Source: Alicyclobacillus acidiphilus NBRC 100859 (lineage in GTDB: Bacteria; Bacillota; Bacilli; Alicyclobacillales; Alicyclobacillaceae). From it: DNA of 64,000 bases. A model generated the notes under the pieces. That model made no database searches. It had not been told where the DNA came from and saw only the letters and a program-made list of their open reading frames with translations. This document shows, in pieces, positions 49,375-58,133 of this stretch. Position 1 is the stretch's first letter, and each line of letters starts with the position of its first letter. Position numbers and translations under genes: made by a program. The stretch is from assembly GCF_001544355.1 (NCBI RefSeq), contig NZ_BCQI01000007.1:1-64000 (forward strand). Reading direction: 5' to 3'.

Positions 49375-50868
49375 ATGTCGAATCTGATCACAGATTGTGT
49401 TCATTTTGCGGGGTGGGGTGCAAAGGTGCGGGCCGAACGACATCAACCTGATTATATCCTCATGATTACGGTCCTAATGCTCACAGGAATCGGCATAGTC
49501 ACAGTATACTCCGCTTCCATGGTGTATGACTTGCACCATGGTTTGAGTCCGGACCACTACGCAATTCGCCAGTTGTTCGCCGCGATTGTGGGCTTGCTTG
49601 CTTTCGCCGGGCTCACATTCGTACCATACGAATTTTGGTATCGAAACGCGCCGAAGGCGCTTGCCGTGAGCATCTTCCTGCTCGTTGTCGTCATGCTTCC
49701 CGGCGTCGGCCATCGCAGTCAGGGCGCGACACGTTGGATTGGCTCGAGCAGTTTTCACGTGCAGCCGTCGGAAATTGCGCTCGTGGCCGTGATCATTTAC
49801 TTGGCCTTCCTATTGACGAAAAAGCTTCCCGTCATCCACAACACCAGCCGAGCGTTCCGTCCGGCGATTGTCGTCGTCTTTCTGGCGACCCTTCTCGTTT
49901 TCGCAGAACCGGACATGGGTACGGCGATGGCTTTGTTTGGATCGTCAATCGTATTGCTGTTCGCCTCCGGGCTCCGAATCCGTCCGATTGTCATTACACT
50001 CGGCGTCACGATGGCCCTCGCCTATCTCGCAGGGCACTTTTCCTATCGGGCAAGCCGCCTGACCTCGTTTATGCATCCGTTCAAAGAAGCGAAAGGCTCA
50101 GGCTACCAATTGATTCAAGGTCTGACGGCCATCGCAGGCGGCGGTTGGACAGGCCGCGGCTTCGCGTCGAGCATCGCCGCGACCGGTTATTTACCCGAAT
50201 CTTACACAGACTTTATCTTCGCCGTGTTCACCGAAGAATGGGGTTGGCTTGGCGATATCGGCCTTCTCGCGATCTTTGGCGTGCTGATCTGGCGCGGATT
50301 TCACATCGCCCGCTATGCACGCGATCGCTTTGGTGCCATGCTGGCCATCGGCCTGACATCGACCATCATCATTCAGGCGGTCATCAACCTCGGAGCCGTG
50401 ACCTGGCTTCTGCCTGTCACGGGCATTCCGCTCCCGTTCATCAGCTACGGCGGCACGGACGTCGCCATCAACCTGGCGGCGATGGGCATCTTGATGAGCA
50501 TCTCCAGGCAGACCGCCGATGAAATGCCGAGAGAGGATGTCATTGCCGACATTATCTCCGTGGACGAGATCCGAGCTGAACGAGACGCGTCGGCGTCTGC
50601 ATCCACAGCGAGACTGCCGCGCCGTCCCGCGAAGGTTGCAAGTCTAACCACGCGTCGAGGGCGGGAGCCACAGCGACAAGCGAAAGAACGGCGCGATGTC
50701 GGCAGCGGATCGTGGTCCCGCGGGCGCGACGAGACGGCAGCGACTTCTGTGCGCCGCACCATCTCGCTGACTTGGCGGGCCCAGCAGGAACAGCAACAGC
50801 GCGATCGCACGAGGGACAGCCGAGACGCGAAGGGCGGCCGCGGCAAGAAGTCGCCGAAGAAACGCTAG
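49375..50868 (+). CDS. ftsW: SEDS-family peptidoglycan polymerase, FtsW/SpoVE type, with long basic tail
   Basis: A 497-residue membrane protein, or 480 if GTG 49426 (behind GGGG) is the start. About ten helices with VYSASMVYDL near the start, GATRWIGSSSFHVQPSEIALV, the Glu in VFAEPDMGTAMAL, SYTDFIFAVFTEEWGWLG and GIPLPFISYGGTDVAINL. FtsW polymerises septal peptidoglycan with PBP3-type partners. The conserved domain ends near residue 385; then comes a tail of about 115 residues rich in Arg, Lys, Ser and Ala ending in GKKSPKKR, much longer than in most relatives. An MBL-fold gene follows 18 bases downstream. Confidence 0.9.
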   Translation: MSNLITDCVHFAGWGAKVRAERHQPDYILMITVLMLTGIGIVTVYSASMVYDLHHGLSPDHYAIRQLFAAIVGLLAFAGLTFVPYEFWYRNAPKALAVSIFLLVVVMLPGVGHRSQGATRWIGSSSFHVQPSEIALVAVIIYLAFLLTKKLPVIHNTSRAFRPAIVVVFLATLLVFAEPDMGTAMALFGSSIVLLFASGLRIRPIVITLGVTMALAYLAGHFSYRASRLTSFMHPFKEAKGSGYQLIQGLTAIAGGGWTGRGFASSIAATGYLPESYTDFIFAVFTEEWGWLGDIGLLAIFGVLIWRGFHIARYARDRFGAMLAIGLTSTIIIQAVINLGAVTWLLPVTGIPLPFISYGGTDVAINLAAMGILMSISRQTADEMPREDVIADIISVDEIRAERDASASASTARLPRRPAKVASLTTRRGREPQRQAKERRDVGSGSWSRGRDETAATSVRRTISLTWRAQQEQQQRDRTRDSRDAKGGRGKKSPKKR

Positions 50869-50886
50869 GGCAAGGAGGACAAGACG

Positions 50887-51882
50887 ATGTCGTATGGTTT
50901 CGTTCCACCGCCGGTTGAGGTCGCCAAGGACGTGTACCTCATCGATCTTCTCGAATCCGGCAACCGGCACCGCACAGGCGCCTATGTGCTCCTCGACGAG
51001 CTGCCGACGCTGATTGAAACGGGCGCCGCCGCGTCGCATGAGGCCTTGTTGTCCGGACTCCGGCAACTCGGCGTAGCTCCGGCCGACCTGGCCTACGTTG
51101 CGGTGACGCACGTTCATCTCGATCACGCCGGCGGCGCCGGTCATCTTCTGGCCTTGGCGCCGCAGGCCGAGTTGCTCGTCCATCCCCGCGGCGCGCGGCA
51201 CATGCAGGATCCTTCCCGACTCTGGGCTGGCGCGAAAGCCGTCTATGGGGACGCGACCGAACGATTATTCGGCGAACCGATCCCCATTCCGGAAGAGCGG
51301 ATTCGCGTCCAGGAGCACGAGTCGACGCTGACTATCGGCTCACGCACCTTGACCTTTCTCGACTCTCCAGGCCATGCGAGCCACCATTTCACGATTCTCG
51401 ATCCCGCCGCCGACGCCCTATTCGCCGGCGACGCCGTCGGTCTGCTCTATCACCGGGGATTCACGGGGCTGCCGTTTGATTTCCTCATGCCGTCATCGTC
51501 TCCGGTCGACTTCGATCCCGTCGCGGTGCACCGGACGATGGACATGCTGAAGTCCCGCCAGTTCTCGACGGTGCTGCACACGCACTTTGGCCCGTCGCCA
51601 AAAAAAGAAGCCATCGAGTCGACAAAGCGGCTCGCTGACTTGTTTGCGGACGTGATTGAACACATGTACCACCCAGACATCACGTACACCGCCGTGGCAG
51701 ACGCGCTCCAGGAGAGAGTCCGCGAAAGCCTTCGCAAGGACGGTTACGGCGAGGTGGATTTGGACTGCATTCGAATGGACTTCGAAATTGACGCCATGGG
51801 TCTCATTCACTATCAGGCGCGCAAACAGCGCAAGGCCCGGACGGCCCCTCCAAAGGAAAGCTCTCCAACACCGGATACGTGA
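50887..51882 (+). CDS. MBL-fold metallohydrolase
   Basis: A 331-residue cytoplasmic metallo-beta-lactamase-fold hydrolase. The metal site is VTHVHLDHAGG (about residues 76-86), with the later His in SPGHASHHF, the bridging Asp in FAGDAVG and the final His in VLHTHFGPS. The C-terminal helical part (about 225-320) resembles that of many glyoxalase-II-like bacterial proteins. Substrate unknown. ATG 50887 follows AAGGAGG. Its last 80 bases overlap the end of the thpR gene on the other strand. Confidence 0.9.
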   Translation: MSYGFVPPPVEVAKDVYLIDLLESGNRHRTGAYVLLDELPTLIETGAAASHEALLSGLRQLGVAPADLAYVAVTHVHLDHAGGAGHLLALAPQAELLVHPRGARHMQDPSRLWAGAKAVYGDATERLFGEPIPIPEERIRVQEHESTLTIGSRTLTFLDSPGHASHHFTILDPAADALFAGDAVGLLYHRGFTGLPFDFLMPSSSPVDFDPVAVHRTMDMLKSRQFSTVLHTHFGPSPKKEAIESTKRLADLFADVIEHMYHPDITYTAVADALQERVRESLRKDGYGEVDLDCIRMDFEIDAMGLIHYQARKQRKARTAPPKESSPTPDT

Positions 51883-52399
51883 GTTCACCGTGAAGGCGTG
51901 TGGACTCGAACAGCGACAGAGCCGTGATCACCGTGTCGAGCTGCGGCTCAGGCGCCGCCAACCGCGAGACATCCACGGTCATCTTCATCTTGCGGGCCAG
52001 CGTAATGTGCGGGCGGTAGTGCTTGGCGTCGAGATCGAGCGGCACCCGCGCCAGGACCTCGTCCGACACCCGCCGATGCAATTCGTGAAGCTTCTGCCAT
52101 TCCGACCGTTGTTTGTCCAGTCCCAGCCAGAACACCTTGTTGCGTGAAAATTCACCGTACGATCCGCTGCGGATGGAAATGGGCTGCAAGCCCACGACGG
52201 CGGCTCGTCCGGCTTCCACGATGGCGTCGTATTGATCATCTTCGATCATCCCGAGAAAGACGACAGTGATGTGCAACAAATCGGGGTTGGACCAGGCCGC
52301 CGCTTCCACCTTGCGGTCGCGAAGCGCATGTTGCTCCGCTTTCAGCCGCGCCTTCCACGCCTGAGGCAGATCCAGTCCGAAAAACAGCCGACGTGTCAT
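51803..52399 (-). CDS. thpR: RNA 2',3'-cyclic phosphodiesterase ThpR
   Basis: A 198-residue 2H phosphoesterase with both H-x-T-x motifs: HITVVFLG (about residue 43) and HITLARK (about residue 130). N-terminal RLFFGLDLP is typical. It opens 2',3'-cyclic phosphates on RNA ends. The C-terminal 26 residues are encoded opposite the end of the MBL gene. The start at 52399 meets the stop of the upstream ArsC-like gene. Confidence 0.92.
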   Translation of the reverse strand: MTRRLFFGLDLPQAWKARLKAEQHALRDRKVEAAAWSNPDLLHITVVFLGMIEDDQYDAIVEAGRAAVVGLQPISIRSGSYGEFSRNKVFWLGLDKQRSEWQKLHELHRRVSDEVLARVPLDLDAKHYRPHITLARKMKMTVDVSRLAAPEPQLDTVITALSLFESTRLHGELTYPVLESFPLEGPSGPCAVCAPDSE

Positions 52400-52758
52400 T
52401 ATTGATCCTCACCCAGCGCGATTCTTCGGTATGCGCCTTCGTGATAACCGATGTACACGCGATTCGCAGGCGTGACCAAAATCGGCCGCTTCAGCAGTTT
52501 GCCGTCTCGCGACAACTCGCGAATCCATTCGTCTTCCGTGAAGTTCGCCCGCTTCAAATCCCGCTCGCGATACACGGTGCCGCGCGTATTCACGAACTCC
52601 TCGATGGGCCGTCCGGACTGGGCAACCCATTCTCGAATCCGATCTGGAGAGGGAGGTTGCTCGACGATGTCGTGAAACTCCACCTTCACGCCATTGGCTT
52701 CCAGTGTCTTCTGCGCCTCGCGGCAGGTCGAGCAGCGTTTGTAACCATAGAGCTTCAT
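52399..52758 (-). CDS. ArsC/Spx-family protein
   Basis: A 119-residue thioredoxin-fold protein starting with KLYGYKRCSTCREAQKTL, so a CxxC active site at about residues 9-12. NTRGTVYRERDL and ILVTPANRVYIGYHE are typical of the Spx/MgsR/YffB group. It may be an RNA polymerase-binding regulator like MgsR or a small reductase; the sequence alone does not decide. ATG 52758 is preceded by GGAG. It lies 17 bases after the free-methionine sulfoxide reductase gene, another redox gene. Confidence 0.88.
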   Translation of the reverse strand: MKLYGYKRCSTCREAQKTLEANGVKVEFHDIVEQPPSPDRIREWVAQSGRPIEEFVNTRGTVYRERDLKRANFTEDEWIRELSRDGKLLKRPILVTPANRVYIGYHEGAYRRIALGEDQ

Positions 52759-52775
52759 TCGAACCACTTCTCCGT

Positions 52776-53273
52776 TCACGCAAATGTCGTATGTTTCAGC
52801 AGAACCTGAACCAGTCGTTCGAGTCCAGCCTTGTCCGCTTCCCCAAATCGGTTCGGCTGCGGAGAATCGATGTCGAGGACGCCAATCAGCCGATCCTGCG
52901 CCACCATCGGCACGACGATTTCCGATCTCGACGCCGGATCGCACGCGATATGCCCGGGAAATGCCAGGACATCCGGCACAATCACCGTCTCACGCCGCTG
53001 TGCGGCCGTACCGCACACGCCTTTGCCCAGCCCAATGCGGATGCAGGCGGGTTTGCCTTGAAACGGTCCAAGGACCAGTTCGCCGTCGTCGGCGTTCCAC
53101 AGATAGAAGCCAACCCAATTGATGTCCTGCAAATGGAGCCCCAGAAGCGCCGACATGTTGCTCAGATTGGCGACGGCGTTCGCTTCCCCTGCGAGCAGAT
53201 GATCCAGCTGTTTGGCCAGTTCCTGATACCAACGCTCGAGATCCGTTGCTTCCAGTTTCGTCTCGCTGTACAT
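52776..53273 (-). CDS. msrC: Free methionine-(R)-sulfoxide reductase (GAF domain)
   Basis: A 165-residue GAF-fold enzyme. The three family cysteines are in GKPACIRIGLGKGVCGTAA and FPGHIACDPAS, followed by SEIVVPMV and IGVLDIDSP. It reduces free methionine-R-sulfoxide, using thioredoxin. The DINWVGFYLW stretch is also typical. It is divergent from murT-gatD. Upstream positions show CTACATGTAG, a ten-base palindrome overlapping a TATAAT on the plus strand, near 53372. Confidence 0.93.
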   Translation of the reverse strand: MYSETKLEATDLERWYQELAKQLDHLLAGEANAVANLSNMSALLGLHLQDINWVGFYLWNADDGELVLGPFQGKPACIRIGLGKGVCGTAAQRRETVIVPDVLAFPGHIACDPASRSEIVVPMVAQDRLIGVLDIDSPQPNRFGEADKAGLERLVQVLLKHTTFA

Positions 53274-53443
53274 ATCCCATCCCCCAGTTCACCGGCCGAC
53301 AGGCTGCTGGGCGCACTGTCGCACCGTTGGCCGACAGCCAGCTCGCCCCGGCCATTCCATGCGCTACATGTAGTATAATCCACAGTAACGCAAAGTCTCG
53401 AGGCTTGCCAACACTGTAACTGACTTCGGAGAGGACGATCCAT

Positions 53444-54814
53444 ATGTTCGCTATCTGGGCAGGCAAACTGGTTACCCTGCTCCTTCGCATGCGAGGCAAA
53501 GACGCCACCAGTTTTCCGGGCAAGGTTGCCTTGCGCATCTCCCCAAAACTGCTGGCCTGGTTTGGACGGCGAATCGAGCGCGTGATCGTCGTCACCGGCA
53601 CAAACGGAAAAACGACGACGACCTCGCTGCTGGCGTCGATGATCGGACACCAGGAGGCGATTATCACAAACCACAAAGGAGCCAATTTGGCGCAGGGGAT
53701 CGCCACAGCGTTCATCCAAGCCGCCTCGTGGACCGGCAAACTCCGCGCCAAGACGGCGGTGCTGGAAGTTGATGAGGCGACATTTCCGACGATCGCGGAG
53801 GCCCTGCCGATCGTCGTGATTGTGGTCACGAATATTTTTCGCGATCAATTGGACAGATACGGCGAACTGGATACCACGGTCGAAAAATTGTTCGAAGCGA
53901 TACGGAAGACAGAGGCATGCCTCGTCCTCAACGGGGACGATCCCATCTCTCGCCGCCTCGGTCTGCGGTCGAGCCGCAAGACATTCTACTACGGCATGGC
54001 GCGAGAGACGGCCCGCCAGGACACCCGCAGGCAAATTCGTGACGGGCAGTTCTGCCTCCAATGCGGGCACGAGCTTCGGTACGACGGCTTTTGGTATGGC
54101 CAGCTCGGATTGTACGCTTGTCCACACTGTGACTTCGCGCGGCCTCACCCCGAGTTCATCGGCACGTACCTGGGTCCCACGCTGCGCTTCTCGGAGGAAG
54201 GCCTGCCTGATCTCACGCTGGACATGCCGGTCGAGGGATTGTACAACGCCTACAACGTGCTCGCCGCGACGGCTGGCGCTCGCGTCGTGGGCTTGTGGTC
54301 AGAACACATTCACGCAGGGCTCGCGAATTACGTCTCGCCCGACGGCCGCATGCAATCGTTCCAACTCGACGTGCCTGTGAAGCTAAATCTCATCAAAAAT
54401 CCCACCGGCTGTGACAGTGTTGTGCAAGCCGTGACCAGCGATCCCGCCCAAAAGGTCGTCGTGATTGGCATCAACGATCTCGCCGCCGACGGCAAAGACG
54501 TGTCCTGGCTGTGGGATGCCGACTTCGAGATGCTCACGGACGATCCGAGCATCGTGCGCGTCATCACAAGCGGCCTGCGAGCTCACGACATGGCGTTGCG
54601 GCTGAAATACGGAGGTTTGTCTTCACATGTGATATCGGTGATTGCGGACATGGATGAAGCCTTGGACGCCGCGCTCTCCATCGCCTCGTCACAGTCGCTG
54701 CCCATCTACATTCTCACGACCTACACGCTGCTTCATCCGACGGTTCAGACTCTGACGACAAAGGTAGGTTCACATGAATCGACGAACGTTGCATATCGCA
54801 CATCTGTTTCCTGA
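53444..54814 (+). CDS. murT: Lipid II isoglutaminyl synthase subunit MurT
   Basis: A 456-residue Mur-ligase-fold protein. ATP loop VVTGTNGKTTTTSLLAS (about residues 47-63), NHKGANLAQGI, EVDEATFPTI, VVTNIFRDQLDRYGEL, and a four-cysteine zinc ribbon (CLQCGHEL and CPHC, about residues 203-228) characteristic of MurT. The C-terminal DUF1727 part contains NPTGCDSVVQAV and GINDLAADGKDVSWLWD. With GatD it amidates D-Glu of lipid II to D-isoglutamine. ATG 53444 follows GGAGAGG. The last 41 bases overlap gatD. Confidence 0.96.
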   Translation: MFAIWAGKLVTLLLRMRGKDATSFPGKVALRISPKLLAWFGRRIERVIVVTGTNGKTTTTSLLASMIGHQEAIITNHKGANLAQGIATAFIQAASWTGKLRAKTAVLEVDEATFPTIAEALPIVVIVVTNIFRDQLDRYGELDTTVEKLFEAIRKTEACLVLNGDDPISRRLGLRSSRKTFYYGMARETARQDTRRQIRDGQFCLQCGHELRYDGFWYGQLGLYACPHCDFARPHPEFIGTYLGPTLRFSEEGLPDLTLDMPVEGLYNAYNVLAATAGARVVGLWSEHIHAGLANYVSPDGRMQSFQLDVPVKLNLIKNPTGCDSVVQAVTSDPAQKVVVIGINDLAADGKDVSWLWDADFEMLTDDPSIVRVITSGLRAHDMALRLKYGGLSSHVISVIADMDEALDAALSIASSQSLPIYILTTYTLLHPTVQTLTTKVGSHESTNVAYRTSVS

Positions 54815-55529
54815 TTTGCTGAATCTCTATGCGGATAGAGGCAATATCCTCACGCTCACACAGCGGCTTCGCTGGCGCGGTTTTTCTGTGGAGGTTCACG
54901 AAGTGACGCACCGTGATGTGCCACGCCTGTCAGCCTATGATCTGATTCTCCTCGGCGGCGGATCGGATCGCGAGCAGGGAATCGTTGCGGAGTACCTGAA
55001 AGGATACAAGGCGGAACTCAAAGCAGCCATTGAAGATGGCCTGCCCGTACTGGCCATCTGTGGGGGATATCAACTGCTCGGTGCTTACTATCAGTTGCCA
55101 AATGGTGAAAAACTGCCGGGACTCGATATTCTCAACATGTACACGTCCGCAGGCGTCGGACTGCCTCGGCTGATTGGCAACGTAGCCATCGAGACGCCGG
55201 ACGCCGGGATCGTGATGGGATTCGAGAATCACGGCGGACGAACCGTTCACGAACACGAACCGCTCGGCAAGGTCCTTCACGGGCATGGCAACGACGGAGC
55301 GAGCGGCTTTGAGGGCGTCCGCTATCACAACGTCTGGGGGACATATATTCACGGGCCGCTGTTGCCGAAAAACCCGCGCTTAGCCGACGTCGTGCTCACG
55401 ACCGCGCTCCAGTACGCCGGCGTGAAGGAACCGCTGGAACCGCTCGACGACGAGTTGGAGAACCAGGCCCGGCAGGCGTTTCTCAAATTGCGCATGCCTG
55501 AAGTCGAAACGAGCGTTCCGTCCCTTTGA
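54774..55529 (+). CDS. gatD: Lipid II isoglutaminyl synthase glutaminase subunit GatD
   Basis: A 251-residue class I glutaminase of the CobB/CobQ-like type. The nucleophile Cys is in LAICGGYQLLG (about residue 94) and the catalytic His in TYIHGPLLPKNP (about residue 189). It provides ammonia for MurT. LYADRGNILTL near the start is a family mark. ATG 54774 lies behind GGTAGG inside murT; the 41-base overlap means strict co-translation of the two subunits. Confidence 0.96.
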   Translation: MNRRTLHIAHLFPDLLNLYADRGNILTLTQRLRWRGFSVEVHEVTHRDVPRLSAYDLILLGGGSDREQGIVAEYLKGYKAELKAAIEDGLPVLAICGGYQLLGAYYQLPNGEKLPGLDILNMYTSAGVGLPRLIGNVAIETPDAGIVMGFENHGGRTVHEHEPLGKVLHGHGNDGASGFEGVRYHNVWGTYIHGPLLPKNPRLADVVLTTALQYAGVKEPLEPLDDELENQARQAFLKLRMPEVETSVPSL

Positions 55530-55563
55530 CCATGTGAAGCCGCTTGCTCGTCTGACCCGCTCG

Positions 55564-56325
55564 TCAGAAACCATATATCGTCATGCCGCCGTCGACGAAC
55601 AGCGTTTGCCCCGTCACGTAGGACGCGGCGTCGGAGGCCAAAAACACCATCGGTCCAATCAACTCGTCCAGTTCGCCGACCCTGCCAAGCGGCGTGCGCG
55701 CCAGCACCTCGGCGAGATAGTCCGGCTGCTGCAACAGCCCTGCCGTGAGCGGGGTTCGGAAGTACCACGGTCCAATACCGTTGACGCGTACGTTGTGCTT
55801 GCCCCACTCCAAGGCAAGGACCTTCGTCATCTGAATCACGCCCGCCTTCGCCGACGCGTACGCGACGCCCGTTCGAAGCGCGACATGGCCGCCGACGGAC
55901 GAGACGTTGATGATGCTGCCCTTGCCGCGCTCGACCATGTGCCGTCCAAAGGCTTGCGCGACAAAAAAGGCGCCACGCAAATCCGTATCCATCACCGTCT
56001 GCCACTCCTCCGGCGTGACATTGAGCGCCCGCGATCGGATGTTCATTCCCGCGTTGTTGACCAAGACATCCACCGGACCGTCGCGCAGGACGGCTTGGGC
56101 GAGATCGCCAATCGCCTCCGTGTCGCGCAAGTCGCACGTGTGCACGTCGACCCGCCGCTCAGGGAGATGGCGCCCCAGCGATGCGGCCACCTGCCCTAAG
56201 GCGTCGCGATCGCGCCCCAAGAGGACCACATCGGCACCACTCGCCGCCGCACCGACAGCCAAAGCCGCACCAATGCCACGACTCGCCCCAGTCACCACCA
56301 CGCGCTTGCCTTGCAGGGAAAACAT
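55564..56325 (-). CDS. Short-chain dehydrogenase/reductase
   Basis: A 253-residue classical SDR. NAD(P) loop VTGASRGIG, NNAGMN, catalytic Ser in INVSSVGG, Tyr-Lys in YASAKAG and the end VTGQTLFVDGGMTIYGF. It resembles gluconate 5-dehydrogenase-like SDRs; the substrate is unknown. ATG 56325 lies after GGGAG. An alternative ATG at 56376 behind GGTGG would add 17 residues. It faces the gatD end and is a single gene. Confidence 0.9.
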   Translation of the reverse strand: MFSLQGKRVVVTGASRGIGAALAVGAAASGADVVLLGRDRDALGQVAASLGRHLPERRVDVHTCDLRDTEAIGDLAQAVLRDGPVDVLVNNAGMNIRSRALNVTPEEWQTVMDTDLRGAFFVAQAFGRHMVERGKGSIINVSSVGGHVALRTGVAYASAKAGVIQMTKVLALEWGKHNVRVNGIGPWYFRTPLTAGLLQQPDYLAEVLARTPLGRVGELDELIGPMVFLASDAASYVTGQTLFVDGGMTIYGF

Positions 56326-56469
56326 GCTTGCTCCCGACAACCAGCGCGTATCGATCACGCCTTCATCCGTACTCATCAGCAATCCACCGTTCCTTCATTG
56401 CAGTATTCGCATGGGTAAACAAATTGGACGACGCTGGGCGGCCGACGGCAAGCTGGACGACGGGCGGCG

Positions 56470-56660
56470 AATAAGCGGCCGATGGCCGCTTAAGTGTGTC
56501 GAATCGGAAGATTTGCAACGAATAAGCCGCCCGCAGACGCTTAAGCGGCTCCCATCCCCACGTCTCGGGCGTGTCGAAGGCAAATAAGCGTCCTGGAGAC
56601 GCTTATTTGCCTTCCGATCCGACCATTTCAACGAAATAAGCGGCTGAGGGACGCTTATTT
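56470..56660. repeat. Array of four hairpins with a shared AATAAGC core
   Basis: Four inverted repeats: 56470-56494 (AAGCGGCC/GGCCGCTT), 56521-56550 (AAGC/GCTT, with GCCGC/GCGGC inside), 56576-56614 (a perfect 17-base stem GAAGGCAAATAAGCGTC with a five-base loop) and 56634-56660 (AAATAAGCG/CGCTTATTT). All contain AATAAGC or its complement at the same place in the stem. They fill the 400-base gap between the thioesterase and SDR genes and look like REP-type elements. Two copies of CTGCCTCCAGC follow just after. Confidence 0.8.
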
Positions 56661-56734
56661 GTCCGCGCCTGCCTCCAGCCTGCCTCCAGCCTGGCCTACC
56701 CACCAGTCCGGAGCGCACCTCTCGCCGACCGCGG

Positions 56735-57130
56735 TCAGCGCTTCTTCACAACCGCCACCGTGCAGCGTGATACACACACCAGCCTGTCGCGATCGTCCGT
56801 GATTCTCACGTCCCAGACCATCGTTGTGGCGCCGCGATGAAGCGGTGTCGCAATCGCGGTGACGGTCCCTTCGCGGACGGAACGGACGTGGTTCGCGTTG
56901 ATTTCGATACCCACCGCCGCCTGATGTTCGGCATCCAGGTTCAGCATGGACGCCAGGCTTGCCGCCGATTCGGCAAGGGCGACACTCGCGCCGCCGTGCA
57001 ACAGCCCCATCGGCTGGTGCGTTCGGTGATCCACGGGCATGGTCATAACCACGAGATCGCGCGATGATTCGACGACCTTCATACCGAGCGTCTCCATCAG
57101 CGTTCCCGCCAACATATCCTGAAGTTCCAT
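56735..57130 (-). CDS. PaaI/YbgC-type hotdog thioesterase
   Basis: A 131-residue hotdog-fold thioesterase: HQPMGLLHGGASVALAES with the HGG motif and catalytic acidic residue of the helix, then EINANHVRSVREGTV. The size and motif fit acyl-CoA thioesterases such as MenI/YdiI or PaaI. Whether it acts in menaquinone synthesis or aromatic breakdown cannot be told. It follows thrB on the same strand by 25 bases but has no evident pathway link with it. Confidence 0.9.
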   Translation of the reverse strand: MELQDMLAGTLMETLGMKVVESSRDLVVMTMPVDHRTHQPMGLLHGGASVALAESAASLASMLNLDAEHQAAVGIEINANHVRSVREGTVTAIATPLHRGATTMVWDVRITDDRDRLVCVSRCTVAVVKKR

Positions 57131-57155
57131 ACAGCCTTACCTCTTTCGTGCGCCT

Positions 57156-58133
57156 TTAAGAAAACGGTTGGTTCGCCGTCGTCTCATCATACCACGATGG
57201 GACCGTTGGACTCATGCTGGGGAGCAGCACGAGCGATCGACAGGGCATGCCAAGGTTCCGCCACGCGAGCGTCATCTCGTCGGCGACCGTCGTCGCCACG
57301 TCGCTCTTGCACCATGCGAGGAGCGTTGGTCCGGCGCCGCTCAGCGTGACGGCGAACGCGCCTGCGGCCACGGCCGCTCGTTCGACCTCGTCCGCCCCGA
57401 CGACGAGCGGCTTCCGATACGGCTCGTGCACTTTGTCGATGAGCCCCCCACGCAAGAGATCCAAGTCCGGTTTCGCCAAGGCGAGCATCAGTCTTGCGGT
57501 CTGGGAAACGTTGTCGATCACGTCGCTCCTTCGATACTCCGTCGGCAGAACGCGTCGCGCCATTTCGGTGCTGAGCGCGAAATCTGGGGTGGCGGATACG
57601 AATCTCAGTCCAGCGGGGATGGGAACTGACGTCGTCCGCAACCCGGCCTTGTCGCGAAACGCCAAGACTGCTCCTCCGAGGAGCGCCGGTGCCACATTGT
57701 CGGGATGGCCTTCCATCTCTGTGGCGAGATCGAGCAGCCTCTCTCGGGTAAAGCGCTTCTCGGGATAGAACCGTTCGACCAGGCCATTGGCGAGGACAAT
57801 GCCGCCGACGATGGCGGACGCGCTGGAGCCAAGTCCGGACGACACGGGAATCTGGTTGTCCAATGCCAGCGCGAACGAAGGAAAGTCCGACAGCGACAAT
57901 CCTGCCGCATCGAAAACGAGCCGCATCGACTGCATGACCACGTTGTCTTCGGATCGCGGCAGGGAATCGGCGGATTCGCCCGTGACTTCGATGGTAAACG
58001 GCTGGCCGACGCGGAGTGTGAACGTGTTGTACAATTGCAAGGCCAGACCGAGACAATCGAACCCTGGCCCAAGGTTCGCGCTCGTCGCGGGAACTTGCAC
58101 GACGAGCGAAGCATCCGGAATCTGCGACGTCAT
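57156..58133 (-). CDS. thrB: Homoserine kinase
   Basis: A 325-residue GHMP kinase. [19 protein letters not shown] at the N-terminus, the ATP loop [16 protein letters not shown] (about residues 95-110) and the C-terminal [12 protein letters not shown] are as in ThrB. It phosphorylates homoserine for threonine synthesis. ATG 58133 overlaps the thrC stop by four bases. The homoserine dehydrogenase gene often found with these two is not in the adjacent sequence. Confidence 0.96.
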   Translation of the reverse strand: MTSQIPDASLVVQVPATSANLGPGFDCLGLALQLYNTFTLRVGQPFTIEVTGESADSLPRSEDNVVMQSMRLVFDAAGLSLSDFPSFALALDNQIPVSSGLGSSASAIVGGIVLANGLVERFYPEKRFTRERLLDLATEMEGHPDNVAPALLGGAVLAFRDKAGLRTTSVPIPAGLRFVSATPDFALSTEMARRVLPTEYRRSDVIDNVSQTARLMLALAKPDLDLLRGGLIDKVHEPYRKPLVVGADEVERAAVAAGAFAVTLSGAGPTLLAWCKSDVATTVADEMTLAWRNLGMPCRSLVLLPSMSPTVPSWYDETTANQPFS

